From the NCBI RefSeq assembly GCF_016595245.1, contig NZ_JAENHM010000067.1:24196-88195 (forward strand): 64,000 nucleotides of DNA, written 5' to 3'. The notes under the pieces were generated by a model, which was not told the origin of the DNA, searched no databases, and saw nothing but the letters and a program-made list of their open reading frames with translations. Origin of the DNA: Azospirillum endophyticum (GTDB taxonomy: Bacteria; Pseudomonadota; Alphaproteobacteria; Azospirillales; Azospirillaceae). Both the position numbers and the translations under genes were made by a program. Shown piece by piece: positions 32,687 to 40,969 of this stretch (position 1 is the stretch's first letter; each line of letters starts with the position of its first letter).

Positions 32687-33961
32687 ATGAAATTCGTCTC
32701 CTACTGGCACGATACCGCCCCGGTCTTCGCGGGTGGGGTGGAGGGGGCCATCGAGGGCCATTACGATGTCGCGGTCGTGGGGGGCGGGTTCACCGGCCTG
32801 GGGGCCTCCCGACAGCTGGCCAGGGCCGGCGCGCGGGTGATCGTGCTGGAGGCGGGCCGCATCGGCGGCGGGGCATCCGGGCGCAACGGCGGGCACCTCA
32901 ATAACGGCTTGGCCCACAGCTTCATCGCCGCCAAGGCCGCCTTGGGGACGGAACGCGCCGTTGCGCTCTACCGGGCCTTCGATCAGTCGATCGACACGCT
33001 GGAGGCGCTGATCGCCGAGGAGGGGATCGACTGCAATTTCCGCCGTGCCGGAAAATTGAAGCTGGCCTCGAAGCCGGCGCATTTCGAGGCGATCGCCCGG
33101 AACTTCGAGGCGGTTCACCGCGAGGTCGATCCCGATACGGCGCTGCTGACCCCGGAAGAGCTGAAGGGGGAGGTCGGTTCGCCCTTCCATGGCGCGATGC
33201 TGTCGCGCAAGAGCGCCATGATGCATATGGGCCGTTTCGTCGCCGGGCTGGCGGATGCGGCCAAGCGGCATGGCGCGCTGCTGGTCGAGAACGCGCCGGT
33301 TACCGCCATCACCCGGTCGGGCGACCGGCATACGTTGTCCACTCCGCGCGGCACGGTGACCGCCGGCCAGGTGCTGGTCGCCACCGGCGCCTACACCACG
33401 CCGAATTTCAGTCATTTCCGTCGCCGCATCATCTCGGTCGGCAGCTTCATCATCGCCACCCGTCCGCTGAGCGATGAGGAAATCGCGTCGGTGGCGCCCG
33501 GCAACCGCACCTACGTCACCTCGATGAACATCGGCAATTATTTCCGGCTGTCGCCGGACCGGCGGCTGATCTTCGGTGGCCGGGCGCGTTTCTCCGCAAG
33601 CTCCGACCAACGGTCCGACGCCAAGAGCGGAGCGATCCTGCGGGCAGGCATGGCGAAGATCTTCCCGCAGATCGCCGGTGTCGACATCGACTACTGCTGG
33701 GGCGGGCTGGTGGACATGACCAGCGACCGCTACCCGCGCGCCGGCTGTCAGGACGGCCTGTGGTACGCGATGGGCTATTCCGGCCATGGGGCGCAGCTGT
33801 CCACCCATCTCGGCATGACCATGGCCGATGCGATCCTGGGGCGGGAGGACAGGAACCCGCTGAAGGGGCTGTCCTGGCCCGCCGTGCCCGGGCATTTCGG
33901 CAAGCCCTGGTTCCTGCCGCTGGTCGGGATGTACTACAAGGCGCTCGACCGGATTCAGTGA
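32687..33961 (+). CDS. OrdL/PuuB-like FAD-dependent amine oxidase
   Basis: A protein of 424 residues from ATG 32687 with AAGGA eight bases upstream; an ATG at 32669 is less well placed. The N-terminal SYWHDTAP segment is typical of gamma-glutamylputrescine oxidases (PuuB/OrdL). Next come the FAD motif DVAVVGGGFTGLGASRQLA (about residues 29-47), LEAGRIGGGASGRNGGHLNN and the C-terminal FAD contact WYAMGYSGHGAQLSTHLG. It probably oxidises a secondary or gamma-glutamylated amine, giving an aldehyde and ammonia or amine plus peroxide or a reduced acceptor. The nearby aldehyde dehydrogenases and cupin fit a Puu-like route, but no PuuA or PuuD gene is in the window. A strong terminator follows. Confidence 0.86.
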   Translation: MKFVSYWHDTAPVFAGGVEGAIEGHYDVAVVGGGFTGLGASRQLARAGARVIVLEAGRIGGGASGRNGGHLNNGLAHSFIAAKAALGTERAVALYRAFDQSIDTLEALIAEEGIDCNFRRAGKLKLASKPAHFEAIARNFEAVHREVDPDTALLTPEELKGEVGSPFHGAMLSRKSAMMHMGRFVAGLADAAKRHGALLVENAPVTAITRSGDRHTLSTPRGTVTAGQVLVATGAYTTPNFSHFRRRIISVGSFIIATRPLSDEEIASVAPGNRTYVTSMNIGNYFRLSPDRRLIFGGRARFSASSDQRSDAKSGAILRAGMAKIFPQIAGVDIDYCWGGLVDMTSDRYPRAGCQDGLWYAMGYSGHGAQLSTHLGMTMADAILGREDRNPLKGLSWPAVPGHFGKPWFLPLVGMYYKALDRIQ

Positions 33962-33972
33962 CCGTCAAAAAT

Positions 33973-34020
33973 GGAAAAAGGCCCGGCGGGAGCGTTGGAT
34001 CGCTCCCGCCGGGCTTTTCC
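33973..34020. terminator. Bidirectional intrinsic terminator
   Basis: GCCCGGCGGGAGCG (33981-33994), loop TTGGAT, CGCTCCCGCCGGGC (34001-34014), with A-run GGAAAAAG on the left and TTTTCC on the right. It serves the oxidase gene ending at 33961 and the convergent aldehyde dehydrogenase ending at 34036. Confidence 0.88.
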
Positions 34021-34035
34021 ATCGACCCAAAGGTG

Positions 34036-35493
34036 TCACCCCAGACCGCCGATGTGGAAAGTCTTCATCTCCAGATACTCCTCGATGCCGACTTGCGCTC
34101 CTTCCCGGCCCAGGCCGGATTGCTTGACGCCGCCGAAAGGGGCGACCTCGGTGGAGATCAGGCCGGTGTTCAGCCCGACCATGCCGGCTTCCAGCGCTTC
34201 GCCCACCCGCCAGGACCGCGCGAGGTTCTGCGTGTAGAAATAGGCGGCCAGCCCGAAGGGCGTGGCGTTGGCGAGGGCGACGGCCTCCTCCTCCGTCTCG
34301 AAGCGGAACAGCGGCGCCACCGGGCCGAAGGTTTCTTCACTGGCGAGCAGCATATCGGTGGTGGCGCCGGTCAGCACCAGCGGGGCGACGTATTGCGGAC
34401 CCGGAACCGCAACGGCGGAAGAGGCGACGCTCGCCCCCTTGGCGACCGCATCGGCGACATGGCGCTCGATCTTGGCAATGGCGGCTTCGTTGATCATCGG
34501 GCCGATGGCGACACCCGGCTCCAGGCCCGATCCCACCCGCATGGCGTTGACCCGGGCGACCAGACGGTCGCGGAACGCCTCGTAGACGCCGGCCTGCACC
34601 AGGATGCGGTTGGCGCAGACGCAGGTCTGGCCGCCGTTGCGGAACTTGGACAGGATGACGCCGTCCACCGCCTGATCGAGGTCGGCGTCGTCGAAGACGA
34701 TGAAGGGCGCGTTGCCGCCCAGTTCCAGGCTCAGCCGCTTGATACCGGCGGCGGCGCCGCGCATCAGCAGGGAGCCGACGCGGGTGGAGCCGGTGAAGGA
34801 GATCTTGCGGACGGTGTCGTTCGCCAGGATTTCCTCGCCGATGGCTTCGGGCCGTCCGGTCAGGATGTTGATCACGCCGGCGGGGATCCCGGCCCGTTCG
34901 GCCAGTACGCCCAAGGCCAGCGCAGAATAGGGCGTGAAGTCCGACGGCTTGATGACCACGGTGCAGCCAGCGGCCAGTGCCGGGGCCACTTTGCGGGTGA
35001 TCATGGCGTTGGGGAAGTTCCACGGCGTGATGATGCCGCAGACGCCGACCGGCTCCTTCAGCACGACGATGCGGCGGTCGGGGGTGGGGGAGGGGATGGT
35101 GGTACCGCCGATCCGCCGCGCCTCTTCGGCGAACCATTTGACGAAGGAGGCGCCATAGCGGATCTCGCCGCGCGCTTCGTCCAGCGGCTTGCCCTGCTCC
35201 AGCGTCAGGATGCGGGCCAGATCCTCCAGGTTCTCGATCATCAGCGCGTGCCAGCGTTCCAGCAGCGCGGCGCGGTCGGCATGGGTCCGCCGGCGCCAGG
35301 CGGGGAAGGCCCCGGCCGCCGCGGCGATGGCGTTTCTGGCATCGGTGCCGTCCATGTCGGGAACGCTGCCGAGGCTGTTGCCGGTCGCCGGATCCAGGAC
35401 GTCGATGGTTCGCCCGGCCGCCCCGTCGCACCAAGTCCCGCCGATCAGCCCCTGTACGCGGAAGAGGGTGGAATCCGTCAGGTGATGGGTCAT
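34036..35493 (-). CDS. gabD: NAD(P)-dependent semialdehyde dehydrogenase (GabD-like)
   Basis: A protein of 485 residues from ATG 35493; an ATG at 35538, overlapping the upstream stop as TGATG, would add 15 residues and could be the coupled start. Aldehyde dehydrogenase motifs: ITPWNFPNAMITRKVAPALA (about residues 150-169), KPSDFTPYSA, FTGSTRVGSLL, LELGGNAPFIVFDDADLD (catalytic Glu), GGQTCVCANR (catalytic Cys about residue 290), EETFGPVAP. The pattern is that of succinate-semialdehyde dehydrogenase, which feeds semialdehyde into the TCA cycle as succinate. It would complete an amine/omega-amino-acid route with the aminotransferase. Related to, but distinct from, the broken copy at 9340. Symbol assigned by family only. 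Confidence 0.83.
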   Translation of the reverse strand: MTHHLTDSTLFRVQGLIGGTWCDGAAGRTIDVLDPATGNSLGSVPDMDGTDARNAIAAAAGAFPAWRRRTHADRAALLERWHALMIENLEDLARILTLEQGKPLDEARGEIRYGASFVKWFAEEARRIGGTTIPSPTPDRRIVVLKEPVGVCGIITPWNFPNAMITRKVAPALAAGCTVVIKPSDFTPYSALALGVLAERAGIPAGVINILTGRPEAIGEEILANDTVRKISFTGSTRVGSLLMRGAAAGIKRLSLELGGNAPFIVFDDADLDQAVDGVILSKFRNGGQTCVCANRILVQAGVYEAFRDRLVARVNAMRVGSGLEPGVAIGPMINEAAIAKIERHVADAVAKGASVASSAVAVPGPQYVAPLVLTGATTDMLLASEETFGPVAPLFRFETEEEAVALANATPFGLAAYFYTQNLARSWRVGEALEAGMVGLNTGLISTEVAPFGGVKQSGLGREGAQVGIEEYLEMKTFHIGGLG

Positions 35494-35537
35494 GGTCGTG
35501 TCTTTTTCCGCTGCGTATGGATTCGGGGTCGTGGACA

Positions 35538-36581
35538 TCAGGAGAGCGCCGACAGCACGGCGGCGGTGATCGCGTCCGTCCGGTCCTTGCCGGGAACCGT
35601 GCCGATTCCCTGCCTGGTGGTGTCGCCCAGGGCGGTCATGACGCGGTCGGCTGCGGCCTTCTCCCCCAGATGCTCCAGCATCATCGCGCCCGACCAGATG
35701 GCGGCGATCGGATTGGCGATGCCGAGATGGGCGATGTCGGGAGCGGAGCCGTGCACCGGCTCGAACATCGACGGCGCCTTGCGCTCGGGGTTGAGGTTGG
35801 CCGAGGCGGCGAAGCCCAGCCCGCCCTGGATCGCCGCGCCCAGATCGGTGAGGATGTCGCCGAACAGGTTGGAGGCGACGACGACGTCCAGGCTCTCCGG
35901 CGCCGTCACCATGCGCGCCGCCATGGCGTCGACGTGATAGCTGGTGACCTCGACGTCGGGATGTTCGGCGGCCAGCTGGCGGGTGATCTCGTCCCAGAAC
36001 ACCATCGAATGCTTCTGCGCGTTCGACTTGGTGACCGAAGCCAGCTTGCCGCGCCGGGCGCGGGCCTGGGCGAAGGCGAAGCGCAGGATGCGCTCGACCC
36101 CCATGCGGGTGAAGATGCCGGTTTCCACCGCCACTTCCTGCGCCGTTCCCTGATGGACGCGTCCGCCGGCCCCGGCATATTCGCCTTCGGTGTTCTCGCG
36201 GATGCACAGGATGTCGAAGCCGCCGCGCCGCAGCGGCCCCTCCACCCCCGGCAGCAGCCGGTGCGGGCGGACGTTGGCATACTGGTCGAAGGCCTTGCGG
36301 ATGGGCAGCAGCAGCCCGTGCAGCGACACCGCATCCGGGACCTCCGCCGGCCAGCCGACCGCGCCGAGCAGGATGGCGTCGTAGTTGCGCAGCGTGTCGA
36401 TGCCGTCGGCCGGCATCATCACGCCGGTCTCCTTGTAATGGGCGCAGGACCAGGGCAGTTGGGTACCCTCCAGCGCGAAGCCCGACTGCTTCGCCACGGC
36501 CTGCAGGACTTCCCAGGCGGCGTCGACCACGGGATGCCCGATGCCGTCGCCCTTGATGATCGCAATGGAGTGGGTTTTCAT
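35538..36581 (-). CDS. Tartrate/D-malate dehydrogenase (isopropylmalate DH family)
   Basis: A protein of 347 residues from ATG 36581 (MKTHSIAIIKGDGIG). Family marks: GDGIGHPVV at the start, LLLPIRKAFDQYANVRPHRL with the substrate arginines, ENTEGEYAGAGG, SVTKSNAQKHSMVFWDE with the catalytic Lys, NLFGDILTDLGAAIQGG (metal-binding Asp residues) and MFEPVHGSAPDIA for NAD binding. The ENTEGEY and HGLLLP features are those of tartrate dehydrogenase/decarboxylase TtuC and D-malate dehydrogenase DmlA rather than LeuB. It is between two aldehyde dehydrogenases in a minus-strand operon that also includes a hydroxyacid reductase and cupin, suggesting C4 hydroxy-dicarboxylates as intermediates or a joint growth substrate. 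Confidence 0.88.
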   Translation of the reverse strand: MKTHSIAIIKGDGIGHPVVDAAWEVLQAVAKQSGFALEGTQLPWSCAHYKETGVMMPADGIDTLRNYDAILLGAVGWPAEVPDAVSLHGLLLPIRKAFDQYANVRPHRLLPGVEGPLRRGGFDILCIRENTEGEYAGAGGRVHQGTAQEVAVETGIFTRMGVERILRFAFAQARARRGKLASVTKSNAQKHSMVFWDEITRQLAAEHPDVEVTSYHVDAMAARMVTAPESLDVVVASNLFGDILTDLGAAIQGGLGFAASANLNPERKAPSMFEPVHGSAPDIAHLGIANPIAAIWSGAMMLEHLGEKAAADRVMTALGDTTRQGIGTVPGKDRTDAITAAVLSALS

Positions 36582-36609
36582 CGAACGTCCCCGATGGCTT
36601 TTCATTGGA

Positions 36610-38085
36610 CTACAGGCCGATCAGCACGCTTTTGCTGCGGCGGTTGGCGAGATAGGCCTCGCGCCCCAGATCCTTGCCGATGCCGGAGCGCTTGTAGCCG
36701 CCGGTCGGCAGGATGTGGTCGCGCGAGCGGCCATAGCGGTTGACCCACACCGTCCCGGCCTGGAGCCGCCGGGTCAGGCGCAGGGCGCGCGACAGGTCGC
36801 GGGTGTAGAGGCCGGCGGCAAGCCCGTAGGTCGGATGATCGGCCAGCGCCATCGCCTCCTCCTCGGTCCCGAAGCTCTGCACGGTCAGGACCGGGCCGAA
36901 GATCTCCTCCATCACGGCGGGGGAGCTTTGGTCGACCCCGGCGATCAGCGTCGGCGCATAGAAATAGCCGTCCCCTTCCATCGGACCGCCGCCGGTCAGG
37001 CACTCCGCCGCTCCGGTCAACGAGGCCGACACGATGGACTGGATGCGGGCGCGCTGGCGTTCGGAGATGATGGGGGAATAGCGCGTCTCCGCGTTCCAGG
37101 TCGGGCCGGGCCGGACGGCGCGCATGTGGCCCAGGATCCGCTCGATCAGGGGCTCGGTCACCGGCGCCTCGACCAGCAGGCGCGACCCGGCGACGCAGGC
37201 TTGGCCGGCATTGGACAGCACGCTGGTGGCGATGGCTGCCGCCGCCTTGTCGAGGTCGGCGTCGGCGAAGACGACCTGCGGGCTCTTGCCGCCGAGTTCC
37301 AGCGTCATCGGCTTGACGCCACTGCGGGCGATGTCGGCCATGATCGCCGATCCCGCCGCCGTCGATCCGGTGAAGCTGACCTTGGCGATGCCGGGATGGC
37401 GGGTGATGGCCGCCCCGGTGGTCGGGCCGTCGCCCAGCACGACGTTGATCAGCCCGGCGGGCAGCCCGGCCTTCACCGCCAGCTGGGCCAGCAGGACGGT
37501 GGAGAAGGGCGTCATCTCCGACGGCTTCAACACCACCGCATTGCCGGCGGCCAGCGCCGGGCCGAGCTTCCAGCCCGCCATCGACAGCGGGAAGTTCCAC
37601 GGCGTGATGGCTCCGACGACGCCGTAGGGCTCCGTCATCACCATGCCCAGGCTGCCGTCGTCGGTGGGGGCGAGGTCGCCGCCCTCCTTGTCGGCGAATT
37701 CGGCGAAGAAGCGGATTTGCTCGGCCGTCACCGCGATGTCGCCGTCGACGAGCTGGCCGACCGGACGGGTGGAGGACAGGGCCTCCACCTTCGCCAGGGT
37801 CTCCGCCTCCTCTTCGATCAGGGCGGCCCAGCGTTGCAGCACGGCGGTGCGCTCGCGCGGGCGTACGCCGCCCCAATTGCTGGCCTTCAGGGCGGCCTGT
37901 GCGGTGGCGACCGCTTCATCCACCAGATCGGCGGAGGCGACCGGGCAGTCGGCATAGGCCCGGCCGTCCGATGGGCGGTGCATGGGCAGCCCGTCGTCCG
38001 TTGCGGCGCCCGCCGGAATCAGGCGGTCGCCGATGAAATGGCCGATCGGCAGCGACAGGCGGTCCGGGTCGAAGGACAGGCTCAT
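36610..38085 (-). CDS. Aldehyde dehydrogenase (PuuC/betaine-aldehyde type)
   Basis: A protein of 491 residues. Aldehyde dehydrogenase motifs: ITPWNFPLSMAGWKLGPALA (about residues 159-178), VLKPSEMTPFS, VSFTGSTAAGS, MTLELGGKSPQVVFADADLD (catalytic Glu), NAGQACVAGSRLLV (catalytic Cys about residue 293), EEIFGPVLTV, and a C-terminal GGYKRSGIGKDLG. LGGKSPQ and GQACVAGSR place it with betaine-aldehyde, aminoaldehyde and gamma-glutamyl-gamma-aminobutyraldehyde dehydrogenases, not with GabD. It would oxidise the aldehyde made by the FAD oxidases or aminotransferase. Lies nine bases after the cupin gene and 28 bases before the tartrate dehydrogenase gene. Confidence 0.87.
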   Translation of the reverse strand: MSLSFDPDRLSLPIGHFIGDRLIPAGAATDDGLPMHRPSDGRAYADCPVASADLVDEAVATAQAALKASNWGGVRPRERTAVLQRWAALIEEEAETLAKVEALSSTRPVGQLVDGDIAVTAEQIRFFAEFADKEGGDLAPTDDGSLGMVMTEPYGVVGAITPWNFPLSMAGWKLGPALAAGNAVVLKPSEMTPFSTVLLAQLAVKAGLPAGLINVVLGDGPTTGAAITRHPGIAKVSFTGSTAAGSAIMADIARSGVKPMTLELGGKSPQVVFADADLDKAAAAIATSVLSNAGQACVAGSRLLVEAPVTEPLIERILGHMRAVRPGPTWNAETRYSPIISERQRARIQSIVSASLTGAAECLTGGGPMEGDGYFYAPTLIAGVDQSSPAVMEEIFGPVLTVQSFGTEEEAMALADHPTYGLAAGLYTRDLSRALRLTRRLQAGTVWVNRYGRSRDHILPTGGYKRSGIGKDLGREAYLANRRSKSVLIGL

Positions 38086-38094
38086 GATGCGCCC

Positions 38095-38454
38095 TCAGTC
38101 GATGATGACGTAGATCTTGCGGACCGTCTCGATGGTCTTCCACACGCCGGTGAAGCCCGGCTTCAGGACGAAGCTGTCGCCTGCCCGGTAGACCACCGGC
38201 TCGCCGTTGTCCGGCGCGATTTCGATGACGCCGGACAGGATGTGGCAGAACTCGAAGGTCTCGCCCTTGATCGACCGGGTTTCGCCCGGTGTGGCTTCCC
38301 AGACGCCGGTCCGGACGGTGTCGCCCTTGGCCCTGGCAGCGTCCTGCGCCCAGGTCTTGAAGGCGGGCGACCCGGCGATCAGCCGTTCCGGGGTCGGGGT
38401 CGATTCGCGCGGAGTGAAGGCCGGGTTCGGGTCGATGGTCTTCAGCAGCGACAT
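38095..38454 (-). CDS. Small cupin protein (DUF861 type)
   Basis: A protein of 119 residues from ATG 38454 with GAGGA seven bases upstream. The central cupin barrel (about residues 50-115) contains KGETFEFCHILSGVIEIA and YRAGDSFVLKPGFTGVW, the two cupin motifs of the Cupin_3/DUF861 (EutQ-like) group. The histidine-glutamate metal set is reduced, so a sensory or binding role is as likely as catalysis. These small cupins often sit among amine, ethanolamine or hydroxy-acid catabolic genes. Located directly ahead of the PuuC-like dehydrogenase in the same operon. Confidence 0.8.
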   Translation of the reverse strand: MSLLKTIDPNPAFTPRESTPTPERLIAGSPAFKTWAQDAARAKGDTVRTGVWEATPGETRSIKGETFEFCHILSGVIEIAPDNGEPVVYRAGDSFVLKPGFTGVWKTIETVRKIYVIID

Positions 38455-38537
38455 GGGGAGATCCTCAATTGTAAGCGGCTGCGCCGCATCGTGGCTGTTG
38501 GCGGCTGTGCCGCAGGGGAAAGGCGCGGGCGTCGGCG

Positions 38538-39461
38538 TCAATAGCCGCGCCGGCGGTCGATCAGCCCGACCGGGTCCTGTCCGGCGAAATGCCGGCGAAG
38601 ATTCGCGATGACCGCCTGTGCGGCGCTCTCCGGCTGGGTGATGCTGGCGACATGCGGGGTCAGCAGGATCTTCGGATGGGTCCAGAAGGGATGATCCGCC
38701 GGCAGCGGCTCCGGGTCGGTGACGTCGACCATGGCGGCGGAGAGCCGGCCGTCGTCGAGCGCGTCGAGCAGGGCCGCATGGTCGAGCTGCGGCCCGCGTC
38801 CGGTGTGGACCAGCGCCGCCCCCCGGGGCAGCTTGCCCAGCAGAGTCGCGTCGAGGAACTTGCGGGTGTCCGGGGTCAGCGGCAGCAGGACGATCAGGAT
38901 GTCGGTGTCGGCCAGCATCGCGTCGAGACCGTCCGCGCCATGGAAGCAGGTCACGCCGTCGAGCCGGCGGGGCGAGCGACTCCAGCCCGACAGCGGGAAG
39001 CCGAAGGGCTTCAGCCGGTCCAGCACCGCTTGACCCAGCACGCCCAGCCCCAGCACGCCGACCCGCCGCTCCGCCGCCTGCGGCTGCGGCAGGGCGCGCC
39101 AGACGATTTCGGCCTGCTGGGCGCGGTAGGCCGGCATCTGTCGGTGCAGGGTCAGCACGGCCAGCGTGGCGTATTCCTGCATCATGCGGACGATGCCGTC
39201 CTCGACCATGCGCACGACCTTCACATGATCGGGCAGGGCGGTCATGGTGAACTGGTCGACCCCGGCCCCGATGGAGAAGACGATGTCGAGATTGCGGTAG
39301 CGGGCGAGATCTTGCGGGATGGTCCAGGTGATCAGGTAGCGCACCGCATCGGGATCGACGGTGGCCGGATCCATCGAAAAGGGCAGGCCGGGCAGCGCGT
39401 CGGCGAAGGCCCTGGCGAACACGGCGCCACGCGTGGCGTCCGAATTGAACAGGAAGGTCAT
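38538..39461 (-). CDS. D-2-hydroxyacid dehydrogenase (glyoxylate/hydroxypyruvate reductase A-like)
   Basis: A protein of 307 residues from ATG 39461. The NAD(P)-binding motif is VGVLGLGVLGQAVLDRL (about residues 134-150). Catalytic residues of the D-2-hydroxyacid family are visible: Arg in VHTGRGPQLD, Glu in DVTDPEPLP and His in LLTPHVASI. The N-terminal half is short and lacks the usual formate-dehydrogenase-like start, matching the GhrA subgroup. It reduces glyoxylate, hydroxypyruvate or a related 2-oxoacid. The upstream region holds four tandem ribosome-site-like repeats (39462-39513). Confidence 0.87.
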   Translation of the reverse strand: MTFLFNSDATRGAVFARAFADALPGLPFSMDPATVDPDAVRYLITWTIPQDLARYRNLDIVFSIGAGVDQFTMTALPDHVKVVRMVEDGIVRMMQEYATLAVLTLHRQMPAYRAQQAEIVWRALPQPQAAERRVGVLGLGVLGQAVLDRLKPFGFPLSGWSRSPRRLDGVTCFHGADGLDAMLADTDILIVLLPLTPDTRKFLDATLLGKLPRGAALVHTGRGPQLDHAALLDALDDGRLSAAMVDVTDPEPLPADHPFWTHPKILLTPHVASITQPESAAQAVIANLRRHFAGQDPVGLIDRRRGY

Positions 39462-39513
39462 GGGCGTTCCTTTGGAGCGTTCCTTTGGGGCATTCCTTGG
39501 GGCGTCCCTTCGG
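39462..39513 (-). repeat. Four tandem Shine-Dalgarno-like repeats before ghrA-like gene
   Basis: Read on the minus strand towards the ATG at 39461, four imperfect 12-13-base units follow each other: GAAGGGACGCCC, CAAGGAATGCCC, CAAAGGAACGCTC, CAAAGGAACGCCC. Each contains an AAGGA/AAGGG core; only the last is at normal distance from the start codon. Confidence 0.75.
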
Positions 39514-39539
39514 CGATGCGCGGCTGTCGCGGTCGGCGA

Positions 39540-40664
39540 TCAAAGGCGGCAGCGCCGGCCGAGCGCCTCGATCATCGATTGGCAGGCGTTCAACTCCTCG
39601 ACGAGGATGTGTTCGTCGGGGCGGTGCGCCCGGGCGATGTCGCCGGGGCCGCAGATGATCGCGTCGATCCCGGCGGTCTGGTACAGGCCGGCTTCGGTGC
39701 CATAGCTGACGGCGGCCAGCGGTTCCTGTCCGGTCAACTCCTCCAGCAGGCGGGCCAGCGGCGAGCGGGCGGCCAGGAACAGGGCGGGATAGGCGCCCGT
39801 CTGCGTCCAATCGACGACGAATCCCCGCTCCTCCAGCCGCTCCGCCGCTTGGCGCACCGGCTCCAGCAGGGTGACGGGGTCGATCCCGGAGATGGCACGG
39901 GCTTCGAATTCCGCGGTGCAGGCATCTGGGATGATGTTCACCGCCAGTCCGCCCTGGATGGTGCCGACCTGCAGGGAGGAGTAGGGCGGCTCGAAGACCG
40001 AGTCCAGCGGCCCCTGGGTCAGGCGGTCGGCCTGGGCGGCGGCGGCGGCCAGCGCGGCGGTCATGGCGTGGATGGCGTTCAGCCCCTGGTCGGGGCGGGA
40101 GGAATGGCCGGAGCGTCCGCGCACGGTCAGCCGGGCCGCCGCCTTGCCCTTGTGGGCGCGGATGGCGCGCAGGCCGCTCGGTTCGCCGACGATGACGCCC
40201 AGCGGTGGCGCGCACAGGTCGGGCAGATGCGGCATCAAATGCGGCGCGCCCCGGCAGCCGGCCTCCTCGTCATAGGTGAAGGCCAGATGGATCGGCCGGG
40301 CGAGCGGAGCGTCGGTCAGGGCGGGCAGCGCCGCCAACACCGCCGCGATGAAGCCCTTCATATCGGAGGTGCCGCGCCCGTAAAGCCGGTTGCCGTCGGT
40401 ACGCAGCCGGAACGGGTCGCCGGTCCATTCGGGTTCGGTGGCGGGCACCACATCCATGTGGCCGGACAGGACATAGCCCGGAACCATCGCCGGGCCGATG
40501 GTGGCGAACAGGTTGAACCGGTCGCCCTCCGGCCCCGGCAGAACCCGGACGCGCACGCCCGCACCCTCCAGGATGCCGCGGATTCCGTCGATGATGGCGC
40601 CGTTCGGGGTTCCGACGACGGAGGGAAAGGCGATCAGCTCCTTCAGGATGTCGATCACGGTCAT
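39540..40664 (-). CDS. argE: M20-family deacetylase (acetylornithine deacetylase-like)
   Basis: A protein of 374 residues from ATG 40664. M20 metallopeptidase marks: SGHMDVVPA (metal His, catalytic Asp; about residues 73-81), YGRGTSDMKGF (bridging Asp), FTYDEEAGCRGA (catalytic and metal Glu), VGEPSGLRAIRAHKG, a dimerisation lid region RGRSGHSSRPDQGLNAIH, and the late metal His in RAHRPDEH. The pattern is ArgE-like. In this position it more likely removes an acyl group from an imported or internally acetylated amino compound than serves arginine synthesis; the GNAT protein 300 bases away on the opposite strand fits such an acetylation-deacetylation pair. Symbol by family only. Confidence 0.84.
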   Translation of the reverse strand: MTVIDILKELIAFPSVVGTPNGAIIDGIRGILEGAGVRVRVLPGPEGDRFNLFATIGPAMVPGYVLSGHMDVVPATEPEWTGDPFRLRTDGNRLYGRGTSDMKGFIAAVLAALPALTDAPLARPIHLAFTYDEEAGCRGAPHLMPHLPDLCAPPLGVIVGEPSGLRAIRAHKGKAAARLTVRGRSGHSSRPDQGLNAIHAMTAALAAAAAQADRLTQGPLDSVFEPPYSSLQVGTIQGGLAVNIIPDACTAEFEARAISGIDPVTLLEPVRQAAERLEERGFVVDWTQTGAYPALFLAARSPLARLLEELTGQEPLAAVSYGTEAGLYQTAGIDAIICGPGDIARAHRPDEHILVEELNACQSMIEALGRRCRL

Positions 40665-40969
40665 GACGGCCTCACCTGCTCCCATGCTGCGCGCCGTGAG
40701 TGCGGGGCGTGGGTGCGGTTTCGCTGCGGTTTGCGGAAAGTGGCGCCGGCACTGGCGGCTGCGACAGGGACGATCTTAGCCCGCTGCCGCTCCATTCGAT
40801 GCCGAATGCATGGGCGATTTGGTTGATTGTTGTGCCGGCCCGGTGTTTTGCGGTGATTTGTGCGGCGGGTACCCCGGTAGTCTCGGGGGAGCGCCGGATG
40901 GCTCGGGCGCATCGATTGACCCAATGGAGCACGGCCTCACGTTATGGAAACTCCGGAGAGGGGGAAGCA
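40665..40969. other. Divergent control region, deacetylase / GNAT
   Basis: A 305-base stretch between two divergent genes. A TTGACC at about 40916 followed by TTATGG is a poor promoter match (spacing 20). No clear operator; nothing coding that I trust. Confidence 0.35.

Noticed and set aside
31700..33895. A 731-codon minus-strand open frame opposite the HAD and OrdL-like genes
   Set aside because: Spans two genes with clear motifs on the plus strand and has none of its own.
40916..40948. TTGACC ... TTATGG as the promoter of the second GNAT gene
   Set aside because: Spacing of about 20 bases is too long and the -10 match is poor.
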